Assembly: GCF_000218685.1 (NCBI RefSeq)
Contig: NW_006763293.1
Span: forward strand, 62,001-126,000
Source of the DNA: Serpula lacrymans var. lacrymans S7.9
Taxonomy: Eukaryota; Basidiomycota; Agaricomycetes; Boletales; Serpulaceae
Direction: 5' to 3'
DNA: 64,000 nt
Position numbers and translations under genes: made by a program. Within the stretch, counting starts at the first letter, position 1. Each line of letters opens with the position of its first letter. Positions 53,226 through 64,000 of this stretch are shown here, piece after piece. The notes beneath the pieces were generated by a model. That model searched no databases and had not been told where the DNA came from. It saw only the letters and a program-made list of their open reading frames with translations.

Positions 53226-55626
53226 CTAATCTTCCGCGTCTTCCCAAACTACTTCAGGTGATCTGCCCTTAACAGCCATGCCTGCCTTCTGACGGTCCCT
53301 CCACCCAGCCCACACACTGAGAATCAATGCGAATAAGCATGCTGCGACAGTCATATTGAGACTGGTCACGTAGCAATCTCGACCATCGAAGCACTGGTGA
53401 TCTGAAGGCAGTTCGCGTCGAACAATAGATGCAACGCGTGAAGTGAGGGTATCGTGCGGAGCGTGAGCATCTAAATTTCGGCCGAACGCCAGAGAAAATA
53501 GATTGCCTCCTACTAACGGCGATAGTGATACATAACCCCAGTTCTCAGAAAGGTGAGCTTTAAAGTGCCATCAGTGAAGCCTAGGTATCATAAAACAAAA
53601 CTACATACCCAGACCAAACCACTCTATGACTATGGTAGGACAAAGGCCAAAGAGGCTTCCATACGCAACCCCAAGCAAAGCACTCGCTCTCCAAAGGTGG
53701 GCAACGTCGAAGACGTTTATGGCGGCTATCTGGGAAATGACGAAGAGCGTTGATACTATGAAAAGACAGTAGCTTCGTGGAAGACCGAGCCGACCCTTGG
53801 TGAAGTCAGATATAAGACCTTTCATTTGTCGCGTCAACAAAATATCAGCACCATGAGTAAAACGCACTGTACCTATCAAAACGCGTCCAAGGAAGTTACC
53901 GATACTGATCGTCGAAACCTGAGCTGCTTGCCAACGGGATGCTTCCACCTCGTCGTATGACGGGCTACCTTCTGCATAAAGAGCTTGAGAAATCGACCCA
54001 ACGTTGTTGATATCTAGATCTGTTGTCAGCTCTCCTGATTTTCATGTGAGAAAGCAAAACATACACATAATGCCCGTCCCGCTCACTAGATCAGAAGAAG
54101 TCAGAGGAACGAATTGATCCGACAATACAATTTTGAGACTTACGCAACGACATGATAGTGAAGATAAGCCAGAAATCCGCTGTCATCCACAGCTGTTTGC
54201 CGTAAATATTCGGAAAACTATCGCCCGAAACCAAGTCTCGGATAGATCTGTGGGCTGAACCACGAGAATCACGGCGCCGAGCGCTTACTGAGCTGTTACC
54301 GCTCATCTCCACCGCATCAGATGTCTGAGGCGCAAGATATCCGGAAGCGACAGATTCATCATACTCATGTCGAGGCAGTAAGGAGTTGTCCTCGACATTA
54401 TGTGCCTGCGTCAGGAGACGAGTCTGGCTATCGTTATTCCCTGAGAAGACCGGGGAAGACTCCACATTAGGCACTGGACGGTAACCATGTTCATTTGTCC
54501 CATCCTCCAGACTTGAAACTTTCTCGGATGAAGGAAGGGGTATAGGCCGCACGATGAAAAAACCTATTACCATAGGTAATGCCGTTCCAAAAGCGAGAAC
54601 CAACAGGAATGAAGATGTGTCACCAGGAAACGCAGTATTGGCGATGGTGGAGAAATAAAAGGCGGAGAGGCCAAATCCTGAAAGCACTAATCCTGTTGTC
54701 GACGCACGCTAAAAACATTTTTAAAACCTGGGTTCACAAGAGCTACATATAAGATAAACTTACAGCTTTATCCGGAAAACTCTTTGCTGTCGTATTGATA
54801 GCACTAGCCAACCCAGCATTCCCCCCAAGTCCCGTCATGAAGCCACAGACGACCAGTATAATGATACTGAAAATAGATATCGAGATGTCATTGGAGGGCA
54901 CTCCAACATCGAATACTCTTTTTATTCCGATGTATCCCATCAAAAGAAAGCCAAAGGCTCCGATGAGAGGTATACGTGGCCCTCTTCCATCAACGATTCT
55001 GCCCCAAATAGGTCCGCTGCTATATACACCCACTTCTCCGAGTTCAATAAAGATCCTAACAAGAGATAATAAGATGAACCACATACTATTCCCAGCTAGA
55101 CCAATAACATTAAGCTGTGTGTGGGATAAATGTAAACGAGCGCCAAGTTGAGGAGCATATGCTGAAGAATATGATAAAGTCAGTCAGATATAGGGCGAAG
55201 TTTATGACAGCAAAAGAAGTTATTCTAGAGTTACGGCCATGTGCGGGAGGCCTTATCAGTAGTGCATGCCTATACGTGTAGCAGCACTGTAACTCAACCC
55301 GTCGGTATGTATGGGGTTGGAATACAAATTATCCATCTCTGGAGCTAATCTACGGGTACCATCAAGAGACAGCTTCCAGATATGCACACCAAAAACATGG
55401 TGAATGTGAAGTTGGGCACTGCAATGCTGTTATATCCGCTCTGAGTCACTCACCAGAATATATCTGCAGGTGGAAGCACGAGGTTCAGTGAAGGTCATCA
55501 CGCCGGCGCGCTTAGTTTGATACGACATACATAGTTCGTACCAGAGCTCAACGCGACCAAGACAGAACCCAGCAATGTGATTATCCTGCTCGTGCTAAGG
55601 AGAGCAGGTGGGTGGGTGGTCGCCAT
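53226..55626 (-). CDS. MFS transporter, nodulin-like/Mch1 type
   Basis: A multi-spanning transporter of the major facilitator superfamily. The first exons are 55531-55626 (MATTHPPALLSTSRIITLLG), a 10-nt exon 55454-55463, and one starting at 55161 (AYAPQLGARLHLSHTQLNV). The nodulin-like signature is visible: GTNYIYSAYAPQLG, then GVYSSGPIWGRIVDGRGPR and GLGGNAGLASAINT. A long hydrophilic central loop (about 54200-54540) separates two halves of about six helices each. The second half has GTGIMYINNVGSISQAL, SRWQAAQVSTISIGNFLGR and LAHLSENWGYVSLSPLVGGN. The protein ends in a charged tail, VVWEDAED. Yeast Mch1 is a monocarboxylate-transporter homologue of unknown substrate, and the substrate here is unknown. 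It diverges from Rqc1 over about 370 bp. Confidence 0.88.
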
Positions 55627-55993
55627 TGATCCGGCTGTGATCTGGCGAGAGCGGCGAAGCTTGGTCTAGAAGTATAATTGAGATAGGGCTCGATAGGCTG
55701 TAGGAAATGAGATGGTTGTTGCCAGAGATGTTGCTGGTGGGATACGGGCGTTGTACTGCGATGTTTTTTGGATGCCCGTTCCGAACAGCATGCACGATAA
55801 CTTTAGCTTCCTAGCATACCCGCTGTAAGATTGCAAACATAGGTACAACCCTAACCCTTAATTCGGGCTAATTTGTCACGGGACCGCTGACCGTATGACT
55901 CTTACTGATCACCCTTTCCGCTACACCGTGACCCATTCCAAGATCTGACTTGGCTTTGTACGATTACAGTAAAGAAAACATCAAGCTGGTACC
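55627..55993. promoter_or_regulatory. Divergent promoter region, MFS transporter / Rqc1
   Basis: Lies between start codons 55626 (minus) and 55994 (plus). No TATA box certain. A CCCTAACCCTTAA run at 55848 is too short to be a telomeric repeat. Confidence 0.45.
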
Positions 55994-58900
55994 ATGCCGC
56001 CGCGGCTGAACAAACGACAGCAGCGCGAACAGGAGGAGTTGCTGGCTCTGGGAAAGACCCCTGATGTTGGTGGCGGGACGAGTGAGGATGAGGAAGTAAC
56101 CGCACCCATTATTGCTACTGCAAGTCCGGGTTTCGCAGCAGTGAGTCAAGCCGAGCTCCAGTTGCGGATGAAATTGTAACGATAACTCTAGCTTTTTTCC
56201 CCAGAAGATGAAATAGATCAACTTGATGACAGCGAGAATGAAAACTCCTCTCTACCAACAAAGGCTCGAAAGGCTCGCAAATTATTTTATATCACTACCA
56301 GAGTTAAGTCTTAACCCATGTTCTGGATCCAGCCAAAGAAAAAGAAGAAGAAAGCCAAAGCGGCTGCTACACCTGATCCTGTGACCACAGAACAGGACTC
56401 AAAGGGATCTGAATCGCCAAGAACGTCACAGGCAAGCAATGCGAATCCTAAAACGACCCCCAAAAAAGCCAAAGCAAAGGCGAAAAAGAATGATGATAAA
56501 GATGATCTAGATCAGGCGCTCGCTGAGCTCTCTGTCAAGTAAGTGACCTTCTGTTACATTGCAGACAAGCGAATAGGGGACAACCAAGCAACCCCACCGA
56601 ACGCTCTATTCCCTGACAGTTTGTAACCCCTTGTGAATAAATGGTAACCTCTTTCATTTAATGACAGATACCCTGAGCTGAAGAAGATAGCATCGTCGCC
56701 ATCATCATCGTCTGACTTTTCTCATCACCAATCTCTTGCGTCTCTCTTAGCTGTGTCACTATCCCATCTTGACAGTGAAGCCGAATTGCGCAAGTTCTTT
56801 GGATCGAAAGTCGTAATCGCTGCAAAATCCGGTTCATCCGGCACTACCGGCACATCTCGAAGGCAAGCAGGAACACAACGCTCGCAGCTAACTCGACCTC
56901 AGTCATCTTGGTGGCCGGCAAAGCTACGTGAGGGTCTGACACTCAGGCCATTGACCGAAGATGAATTAGAAAAACAAGATCGCTTCGGTTCTCACGCTTC
57001 CGGAGATAAGTACTGGACAGTAGAATACAGTAAGAAATATAAAAGTGTTACAATGGCGTTCATGCAGGCGGTGATGGCTGGAGGTGAGTTATTTGCAGTG
57101 CGTTTATTTATGCCTGTATTCACACGTGAAGCAGATCCCAGCGCATTTACCCCTATCTTAAAAAAACTACCATGGCACGCAGATACACTCTTACAACTGT
57201 CTGAAGTATATAGACATCAAGAAGGTATGAGACATCCATTTATTCAGAGTATATTTGCGAAATGTGATGTGTCAGATTACAGCCAGGCTGTAGACTTTGT
57301 TGAATGCGCGCTATTCACATACGAACGTTCTTTTGTTGGTGCATTCAGCTTTTCTACTGGAGTCAATCGACTGGATTTCGACCGCGTAGAGAACCGTCCA
57401 TTTTTCTTAGCGCTTCACCGTCAGGCAACGTTCGTCTCTCATGCTTTCAAACATTTTCTGCGGTATTAATTAAAACTTTCTAAATTTTAGTGACTTACAG
57501 CGCAGAGGTTGTGTTCGAACGGCATTTGAATTTGCTCGTCTGCTATATTCACTTGATCCATGGTCAGACCCACATGGTGCCCTCTTTCATTTAGATTACT
57601 TGGCTATCAAATCTGGCATGAGCCACTGGTTATTGGATATATGGAATGAGTTCCATAGCAGGTCACGCGGAAAGGAGACCCGGTCTAACTATTCAAACCC
57701 AAGCAACTTGCCCGGGTGGGCTTTTGCTAGGGCATTAGCTATTCGAATGAGAGAAGAATCAGGAAAGGAGAAGGTAAGTTACATCATATCTAGACTATTA
57801 GCTAAGGAGTTCACCACGATATGGATAGTCACCTGGGGACAGCACAGATGCTCTGAAGCAGGCGATACTGGGATTCCCCTCCGTTGTCGTACTTTTAGCC
57901 GACAAGGCTGATATAACACTGTCGTCGGAGATCAGGAGCCAGAAGGCATTCAAAATTCATACTGATGCTAGGTAAACTTGCATTTTATGGGCATGTACAA
58001 CCAACTGACTTTGCACAGCGGCCTTTCACCGGCGGAAGCTGTGCTTCACGCACTTTCACATCTTTATGCTCAAAGGTCGGCTTCTTTGTGGAAGCCTACC
58101 AAATACGCAAGCTGGTTTGCGAGTACTGTAGCGGCGGTACTTCCCACCTTGTCCTCGCAACGATCCAGTCCCTCGAGAGACAAACTCCTAGAGTTGTATA
58201 GCTCACCAGATGCAAGATATCCAGTTTATCGCCATCTGCTCGTACTTGAATCAAGCTGCAGGAGTCTTTTCCCCTTCATCCCTCGCGAGGTTCTTAACAT
58301 AAAACAGCTAGCTTGCGATCCTCTCCCGCCATTAACATCTATCACTGAGTACAACGAAGAGTTCTTCAAGGGTTCTGAAGACGTATTCGCAATCCGACCT
58401 CGGACAAGGAGAAATCGGGTTGCAGACCAACGTGCGTTGGAAAGGTTTCTACCTGATCCTGCTTTCCGTGCGCAGCTGCAGGTATGGTCATTTGCAAATT
58501 CAATCACGATGTTTCGAGCTGAGAATGGTCATTGTTTGAGGGTTTCTTTGACGCTCATCCCCGGTTTGCTGAAAGATTCCCGGAGGGGATTGTCCAATTT
58601 GTTCAGATGTTAGGTAATCTTCCTGATGGAGTTCTCGAGGATATGATGGCAGCCGAAGCTATGGGTGAGGGTGGCGCATGGGCTGGCGGTATGCCAGGAC
58701 AACTGCCAGGGGACGAAGTCAACGTTTTTCTCCCTGGGATCGATGGCATAGACGTAGATGCAGAGGACCCGCTTCAAGGCGACGCTCATGCCGAGTACAT
58801 GCATGAAGACGACGGCGATATTGAAGATGAACCTGACGATGAGGATGGCGATGACGAAGATGACGAAGAAACTGATATTGCCGTGAGGCCCACGTCCCAT

Positions 58901-59079
58901 TTGTCTGAAATCGGCATACTGATTCTTTGCTTTTGTTTCTGTAGCCGTTGCCTGTGCGTGTGATAAGAAACTTGATGAATCGATTTTGGGGAATTTCTGG
59001 GCATGCCGGTAATGATGACGAGTCTTCGGAAGAGAGTGGTGGAGAGATGCCAGGTGCCGGCGCAGACGACGTGGACTGA
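55994..59079 (+). CDS. RQC1: Ribosome quality control protein Rqc1 / TCF25 (NULP1)
   Basis: The TCF25 family. The yeast member works with Ltn1 on stalled 60S subunits. The N-terminus (MPPRLNKRQQREQEELLAL) is followed by an acidic stretch, a poly-Lys cluster (PKKKKKKAKAA), and the conserved body: WWPAKLREGLTLRPL, PILKKLPWHADTLLQLSEVY, DYSQAVDFVECALFTYERS, then FFLALHRQ, RRGCVRTAFEFARLLYSLDP and DYLAIKSGMSHWLLD. The tail is strongly acidic (EDEPDDEDGDDEDDEETDI), and the last exon reads PVRVIRNLMNRFWGI. About seven or more short introns are inferred. The exact splice around 56250-56330, between the acidic and poly-Lys parts, is unresolved. Length is normal for the family. Confidence 0.9.
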
Positions 59080-59487
59080 GCGCTAGTACCCGTGGCTTTC
59101 CAGATCTTACACAAAAAAATATGACACTTTATTCAATTGTTTTTGAGATTATACTGATATCGTATGTTAATGTCTTCACTGGGTTAGTACAATGAGGACG
59201 ATGTCCCAGCAGTGCCAATCGGTGTTGGGCAGGTATTGAGAGGTATTTTGTATAGAATGGCTACCCCGGACATTTCCGTGCCGCACAGTATCATCCGGCA
59301 ACGCGAGGCGTATCGTGGATCATGCAACTATGGAAAACCCCACATCAGATTCTGTTGCTGTTCTTTTTATGGCCACTTTAGACATAACGTGCCAGCTGCG
59401 ACTTGTGAAACTGCGGGATTTATCTTGGGATATAAATGTCCGGTGTCCAGATGAAGTCTGTAGACCTTTCATACTGCAGACTGCACC
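59080..59487. other. Rqc1 3' flank and P450-1 promoter
   Basis: About 400 bp with no gene. ATATAAATGT near 59430, about 55 bp upstream of the P450 start codon, could serve as a TATA-type element. Confidence 0.4.
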
Positions 59488-61792
59488 ATGTTCGAATCTA
59501 TATTGAATCGAGTTAATGCCAATATTGGGGATCTAAACGTTCGTTCCATCCGGACACTCGATGTTGCAGTCGTCTCTGTGACCGTATGGGCTTTACTCAA
59601 GTTGATCAAGGCAACGCGACGATCAAGGAATACGCAATTAAATGGGCCACCTAACGAAAGCTTCTTTTTTGGTCTCGGAAAAGTGTTGGACAAAGCCCCT
59701 GATGGAGGACAGGTGTACGAACGATGGGCGGAAGAGTACGGTGTGGCCTACAAAGTTCCATCTGCGCTTGGGAAATCACGGATTGTCCTGTGCGACCCGA
59801 AGGCCATTGCACACTTCTTCTCAAAGGAGACCTTCACATATGTCCTCACACCAGTGAGCAAGCTTGCGATCGAAAGTATAGTGAGTCCAGATGAAAAAAA
59901 ATGATTAACTTGGCTCGTCACTCATCGCATTTGCAAATCGACAGGCCGGGAGGGGGCTATTATGGGCCCATGGCGAAAGCCACAGGAGGTCAGTATAAAT
60001 CATTATCTGTATACCAGAGAAGGTATCTTGACGTTACTTTTTATCAAGGCAACGAAAGGCATTGACTCCTGCGTTCAGCAATGCCGCTATCAGGAGGCTT
60101 ACCGCAGTTTTCTACGATTCTGCGTACAAGGTAACTACACCATTAATATCACTCGATTAATTCATCATGTCAGAAATCAGGCCAAAGCTGCATGGGAAGC
60201 GCTTCTAGAATCAAACCCAGATGGTGCCATCATTGAAGTTCAGAACTGGTAAGCTTTTTGTCCATGAATGTGGGCTCATCCGCTGAAAACGAAGACAACT
60301 TTAAGGATGAACCATATTTCGTAAGTACTCGCCTGGCTCGAGTCGAACCTGCAAAACACTCATGTTTGGGACGTGAAATATAAATTCCCTTACAATTTAA
60401 CAGGCTCGATAGCATTGGAATTGCGGGCTTCTCACACGACTTTGCTTCGCTGGAAGGCAAATCCTCTACTGTTGTTGACGTTTTTGAAGAATTGGGCAGT
60501 GCCAAACCGTCAATTCTATTCCCCATTTTCATCATGCTTGCCCCTGTTTTCCCTTGGCTCATCAAGATACCTAATTCGCGTATTAAGCTAATGCGAAAAC
60601 TCCACCATTCTAGCAGTGAGATATCGAAAGTGCTGTTGAATCGTACTCGGGAAGAACTGCATGGAGACGCCAAAGAAATACATGAAGACAAGTCTGTCAT
60701 TGGATTATTAAGTACGTCGTGCTCTGTATTTGTTCAAGAGCCTTTTATTGATTTAGTCACGGCATAGTCAAGCATGAGGATGAAAACGCAGAGATTCATA
60801 TAACACAGGAAGAAGTCATGGCCCAGGTACTGTTTGTACAATTATAATTTAGTGTTGAAGAATAACCAGTCCGCTGTAGATGAATGTTTTGCTTATTGCC
60901 GGCTACGAAACAACTTCCGGTACGTTCTACCGTCATGATTTATATCTGTGCCAGCTAATCATACGACTTATCAAGTCAGCTTAACGGTAAGCATTCCACG
61001 ACACCATCAACGATACCATGCCTTGAAGATGAGCATTTTTAGTGGGCGTTGATCGAGTTGTCTTACGATCAAGAAAGGCAAACAAGACTGAGAGAAGAAC
61101 TACTTAAATTCTCCACCGATCCTTCCTGGGATCAACTAAATAGCAACTTACCCTACCTGGATGCGGTAGTTCATGAAGTCCTCCGTCTCCGTCCTCCGCT
61201 ACCGGACTTGACACGCATCGTAGGTGTAGCGGTTCACAAATAGCTGATACCACACTAATACATGTATTTCCAGGCAACCGAAGATGATGTGATTCCGCTC
61301 AGTGTTCCTGTCCAGACTACATCTGGCGAAACTGTCGATCACCTCACAATCACTAAGGACACTTTGGTCACTGTTCCCATTCGTTGCATGAATCGCTCCA
61401 CCGATGTTTGGGGACCTGATGCTAAAGAATTTAATCCAGAGAGGTGGCTAGACGAGGATGGAATCCCTAGCAAGGCAAAGGATATCCAAGGCCACCGCCA
61501 TCTGCTTACCTTCTCAGACGGACCCAGGACATGCCTCGGAAAGGGTTTTGCACTTGCAGAATTCAAGGTGAGGCTATGTGCTTGCTTTATCTCCAGAATA
61601 CGGGTAGCTTATATTTATATTTTACTTGGTATTTCTCAGGCTGTTTTATCTGTGCTCGTAAGAAACTTTACATTTGAGATGCGGGATGGGCCGGATACGA
61701 AGGTCGAGCTTGCAAGGGGATTTTTTCGTCGTCCTACGATTGTCGGTGGGGAGGGATGTCGGGTACCCCTTCGAGTTCGCCGAGTGGAGTAG
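59488..61792 (+). CDS. Cytochrome P450 monooxygenase, paralog 1
   Basis: ER-anchored heme monooxygenase. Twelve exons (59488-59880, 59945-59988, 60049-60130, 60181-60248, 60306-60320, 60404-60711, 60768-60826, 60880-60919, 60976-60986, 61043-61219, 61274-61567, 61640-61792) give 547 aa in frame. The N-terminal anchor is LDVAVVSVTVWALLKLI. Standard marks follow: AGYETTS (I helix), EVLRLRP (ExxR), FNPERW, and FSDGPRTCLGKGF with the heme Cys. Exons of 15 nt (WMNHIS junction) and 11 nt (VSLT junction) are required for frame and for conserved sequence. It is a tandem duplicate of the next gene. The substrate is unknown. Confidence 0.93.
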
Positions 61793-62192
61793 TGTAATTC
61801 GAAAGACGGCGAAATCTGGCCAGCTGACACATATGTACGCAATACCATTCAGCAAATAACTTGACAGCCATGCGTCGCACCGCTTGATCGAATAAATGAC
61901 GACTAATGCTGCGGACGTGAGCGCAGCTCTGTCTGTTCACCTGCAGACCTTTGTCAGGAGTACGATTGTGGTTGTGGTCACTGGCATCGCTGAGTCAAAG
62001 GGAATGACGCAATTCGGCATCAACCGGGCCTCTTTGTGTCGCGTAAGTCAACGGCACAACTGGATGACCATCGGCGGCACTCCAATACGCTATGTGAAAA
62101 ACGATGCTCAGAACAGGCATATCAAAATACAGCCCCCTTTCATCAGTATATAAAGCCTAGGACCTACATGTTCATACAGCAAAATCAACAAT
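61793..62192. other. Spacer between the two P450 genes
   Basis: 400 bp. A TATATAAAG element at about 62148-62156 lies about 40 bp before the second P450 start codon, a good TATA box. Confidence 0.5.
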
Positions 62193-64000
62193 ATGGACGC
62201 TGTCGTAAACCGTGTCAGCATCAACGTCGGTGCCCTCGAGCTTCGTTCTATAAGCACACTCGATGTTGCCGTCGTCTCCTTGACTGTGTGGGCTCTATTC
62301 AAGCTCATCAAGGCAACCCGGCGGCAAGGAGTCAAGACCACACGATTGAGGGGACCTCCAAATGAAAGTATAGTATTTGGAAATGGACGGGTGTTGGACA
62401 AATCACCGGATTCCGCAGAAATCTACGAGCAGTGGGCTGAGGAGTATGGCGCGGCCTACAAAGTCCCCTCAGCGTTGGGGAAGTCGCGCATAGTCCTATG
62501 CGATCCTAAAGCAATATCGCATTACTATCCGAGGGAGACGTCCATTTATATCCTCACGCCCGTCAGCAGAAATGCAATCGAAAGACTAGTAAGATTTCTA
62601 TGGTTGGAACGTCGTCAATAAACTGACAGCTTATTATCACGTGAAGGCTGGGAGAGGTTTACTGTGGTCTCATGGTGAAAGCCATAAAAGGTATGTGTTC
62701 TTCCTTTGTATGAAGGAGGAAAGTACGGGTTCTAAAGCTTATGACTTGATTTAGACAACGAAAGTCCTTAACACCCGGGTTTAGTAATACCGCTATTCGA
62801 AGGCTTACATCAGTTTTCTTTGACTCGGCATACAAGGTATTCACGCCGTCACTAACATGACTCTCACCTTTAACGACTGCAATTTATTTAGGCCAAAACT
62901 GCATGGGACGCTATATTAGAGTCAAATCCAGGTGGCAGCGCAGTGATTGACGTACAAAACTGGTGAGTAACATAATTGTATTCTATGACTTCATGGGCTG
63001 AAGACCAAGACTTGTCTAAGGATGAACCATATTTCGTGAGTCACGACGCTCCCTCATATCTACACGTGACTAAACCGTTCGAAACTACTTGAAGGATTGA
63101 CACCATTGGAATCGCAGGGTTTTCGCATGACTTTGGATCTTTGGAGGGAAAGCGTTCTGCCGTTGTTGATGCTTTCGAGGAACTAAACTCCGCCAAACCG
63201 TCAATCTTGTCCACTTTCTTTTTCTTGCTCGCTCCTATGTTCCCTTGGTTAATCAAGCTGCCCAACTCGCGCGGCATGATCGTGCGCAAGCTCAATCGTG
63301 CCATGGGTGAGATATCAAAAGTACTCTTGGAGCGTTCTCGGCAAGAAATACAGGGCGGTGCCAGTGAAAGTGACCAAGACAAATCGATTATCGGATTATT
63401 GAGTGCGTCGTACTTTTTACGCTCATTTAGAGGTGTCATTGACATGATTTGATTTGACGCAGTTAAATCTGAGGATGAGAATTCTGCTTTACACGTAACT
63501 CCAGAAGAGGTCATGGCTCAGGTAAGCTGCCTGGTTTGAGTCACACTCTCAGTGCTGAAGAATGGACTTTTATAGATGAAGCTTTTACTTATTGCTGGTT
63601 ATGAAACTACTTCGAGTACGTCCACTCTCAATTTATTTGACTATTCCTGTCTAAATATATGATTATCTGTGAAGTCAGTTTGACGGTGAGCAGTGTGTTG
63701 GGATGAACGTCATACATACCCTGAATGAGTGTTTTCAGTGGGCTCTGATTGAATTATCGTATAATCAAGAAGCTCAAAGGCGGCTGAGAGAAGAACTACA
63801 ACAGTTTTCTACGAACGACCCGAACTGGGAACAACTAAATAACGGACTGCCCTACCTGGATGGGGTAGTGCAAGAAACGCTCCGTCTTCATCCCCCAATT
63901 ACCGAGTCGACACGCCTTGTATGTTCACACTGATGAAAGACCTGTTGACTTACTAACGAGGCTTGTAGGCAGCTGAAGATGATGTGATCCCACTCAGCGT
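62193..64000 (+). CDS. Cytochrome P450 monooxygenase, paralog 2 (cut by window edge)
   Basis: Same gene structure as paralog 1. Exons: 62193-62588, 62647-62690, 62755-62836, 62892-62962, 63022-63036, 63095-63402, 63463-63521, 63576-63615, 63675-63685, 63739-63918 and from 63969 on. The N-terminal anchor, GYETTS and ETLRLHPP are visible. The heme-binding loop lies beyond the window. The 15-nt and 11-nt exons are kept in the same places, and two exons are one codon longer than in paralog 1. Coding identity is high while introns have diverged, so the duplication is not very recent. No other biosynthetic gene adjoins inside the window. Confidence 0.92.

Noticed and set aside
59488..64000. Possible secondary-metabolite cluster
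   Set aside because: Two tandem P450s alone do not make a cluster. No backbone synthase, transferase or pathway regulator is present up to the window edge.
1..64000. CRISPR arrays, rRNA genes, tRNA genes, bacterial-type operons
   Set aside because: None seen. Spliced genes and the gene families present mark eukaryotic nuclear DNA.

Overview
The window is nuclear DNA of a filamentous basidiomycete, most likely an Agaricomycete. Almost every gene is split by short GT-AG introns of about 50-60 nt, genes are closely packed on both strands, and the repertoire fits: GH85 endo-beta-N-acetylglucosaminidase, an ISG12-like protein, tandem multi-intron P450s, an S10 carboxypeptidase and DDE_3-type transposons. 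Exon structures below were rebuilt by hand from splice sites, frame continuity and protein-family knowledge. No database search was possible.

Layout. (1) 0.7-3.8 kb: an acidic serine-rich unknown, an O6-alkylguanine-DNA alkyltransferase and an ISG12/IFI6-like protein. (2) 4.0-16.6 kb: a repeat-rich block bounded by two copies of the 3' end of a serine carboxypeptidase gene. It holds a broken PD-(D/E)XK/Uma2-like gene, three solo LTRs each with a perfect 5-bp target duplication, a 3.8-kb Tc1/mariner-type element with TA duplication, a tRNA-derived SINE-like piece, a gag zinc-knuckle remnant and a second mariner-type transposase gene. One solo LTR splits the coding exon of the Uma2-like gene. 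Another sits inside a 54-nt intron of the second transposase. (3) 16.8-33 kb: the intact 17-exon carboxypeptidase, a Pdx2/Sno glutaminase diverging from a two-RRM hnRNP-like protein, a small orphan, a predicted pseudokinase, an anoctamin and a four-TM membrane protein. (4) 33.7-59.1 kb: conserved housekeeping genes, namely Yta7/ATAD2-like chromatin AAA protein, Rna14 (mRNA 3' end processing), GH85, an orphan, a coiled-coil protein, Rfc1 (clamp loader), an MFS transporter and Rqc1/TCF25 (ribosome quality control). (5) 59.5-64 kb: two tandem cytochrome P450 paralogs, the second cut by the window edge.

No operon-like or biosynthetic cluster logic is evident. The housekeeping genes are arranged as divergent or convergent pairs with 130-400 bp between them. 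The most distinctive features are the readable order of nested insertions in the repeat block and the number of very small exons (8, 10, 11, 15, 18, 21 and 22 nt) that standard gene callers would miss.
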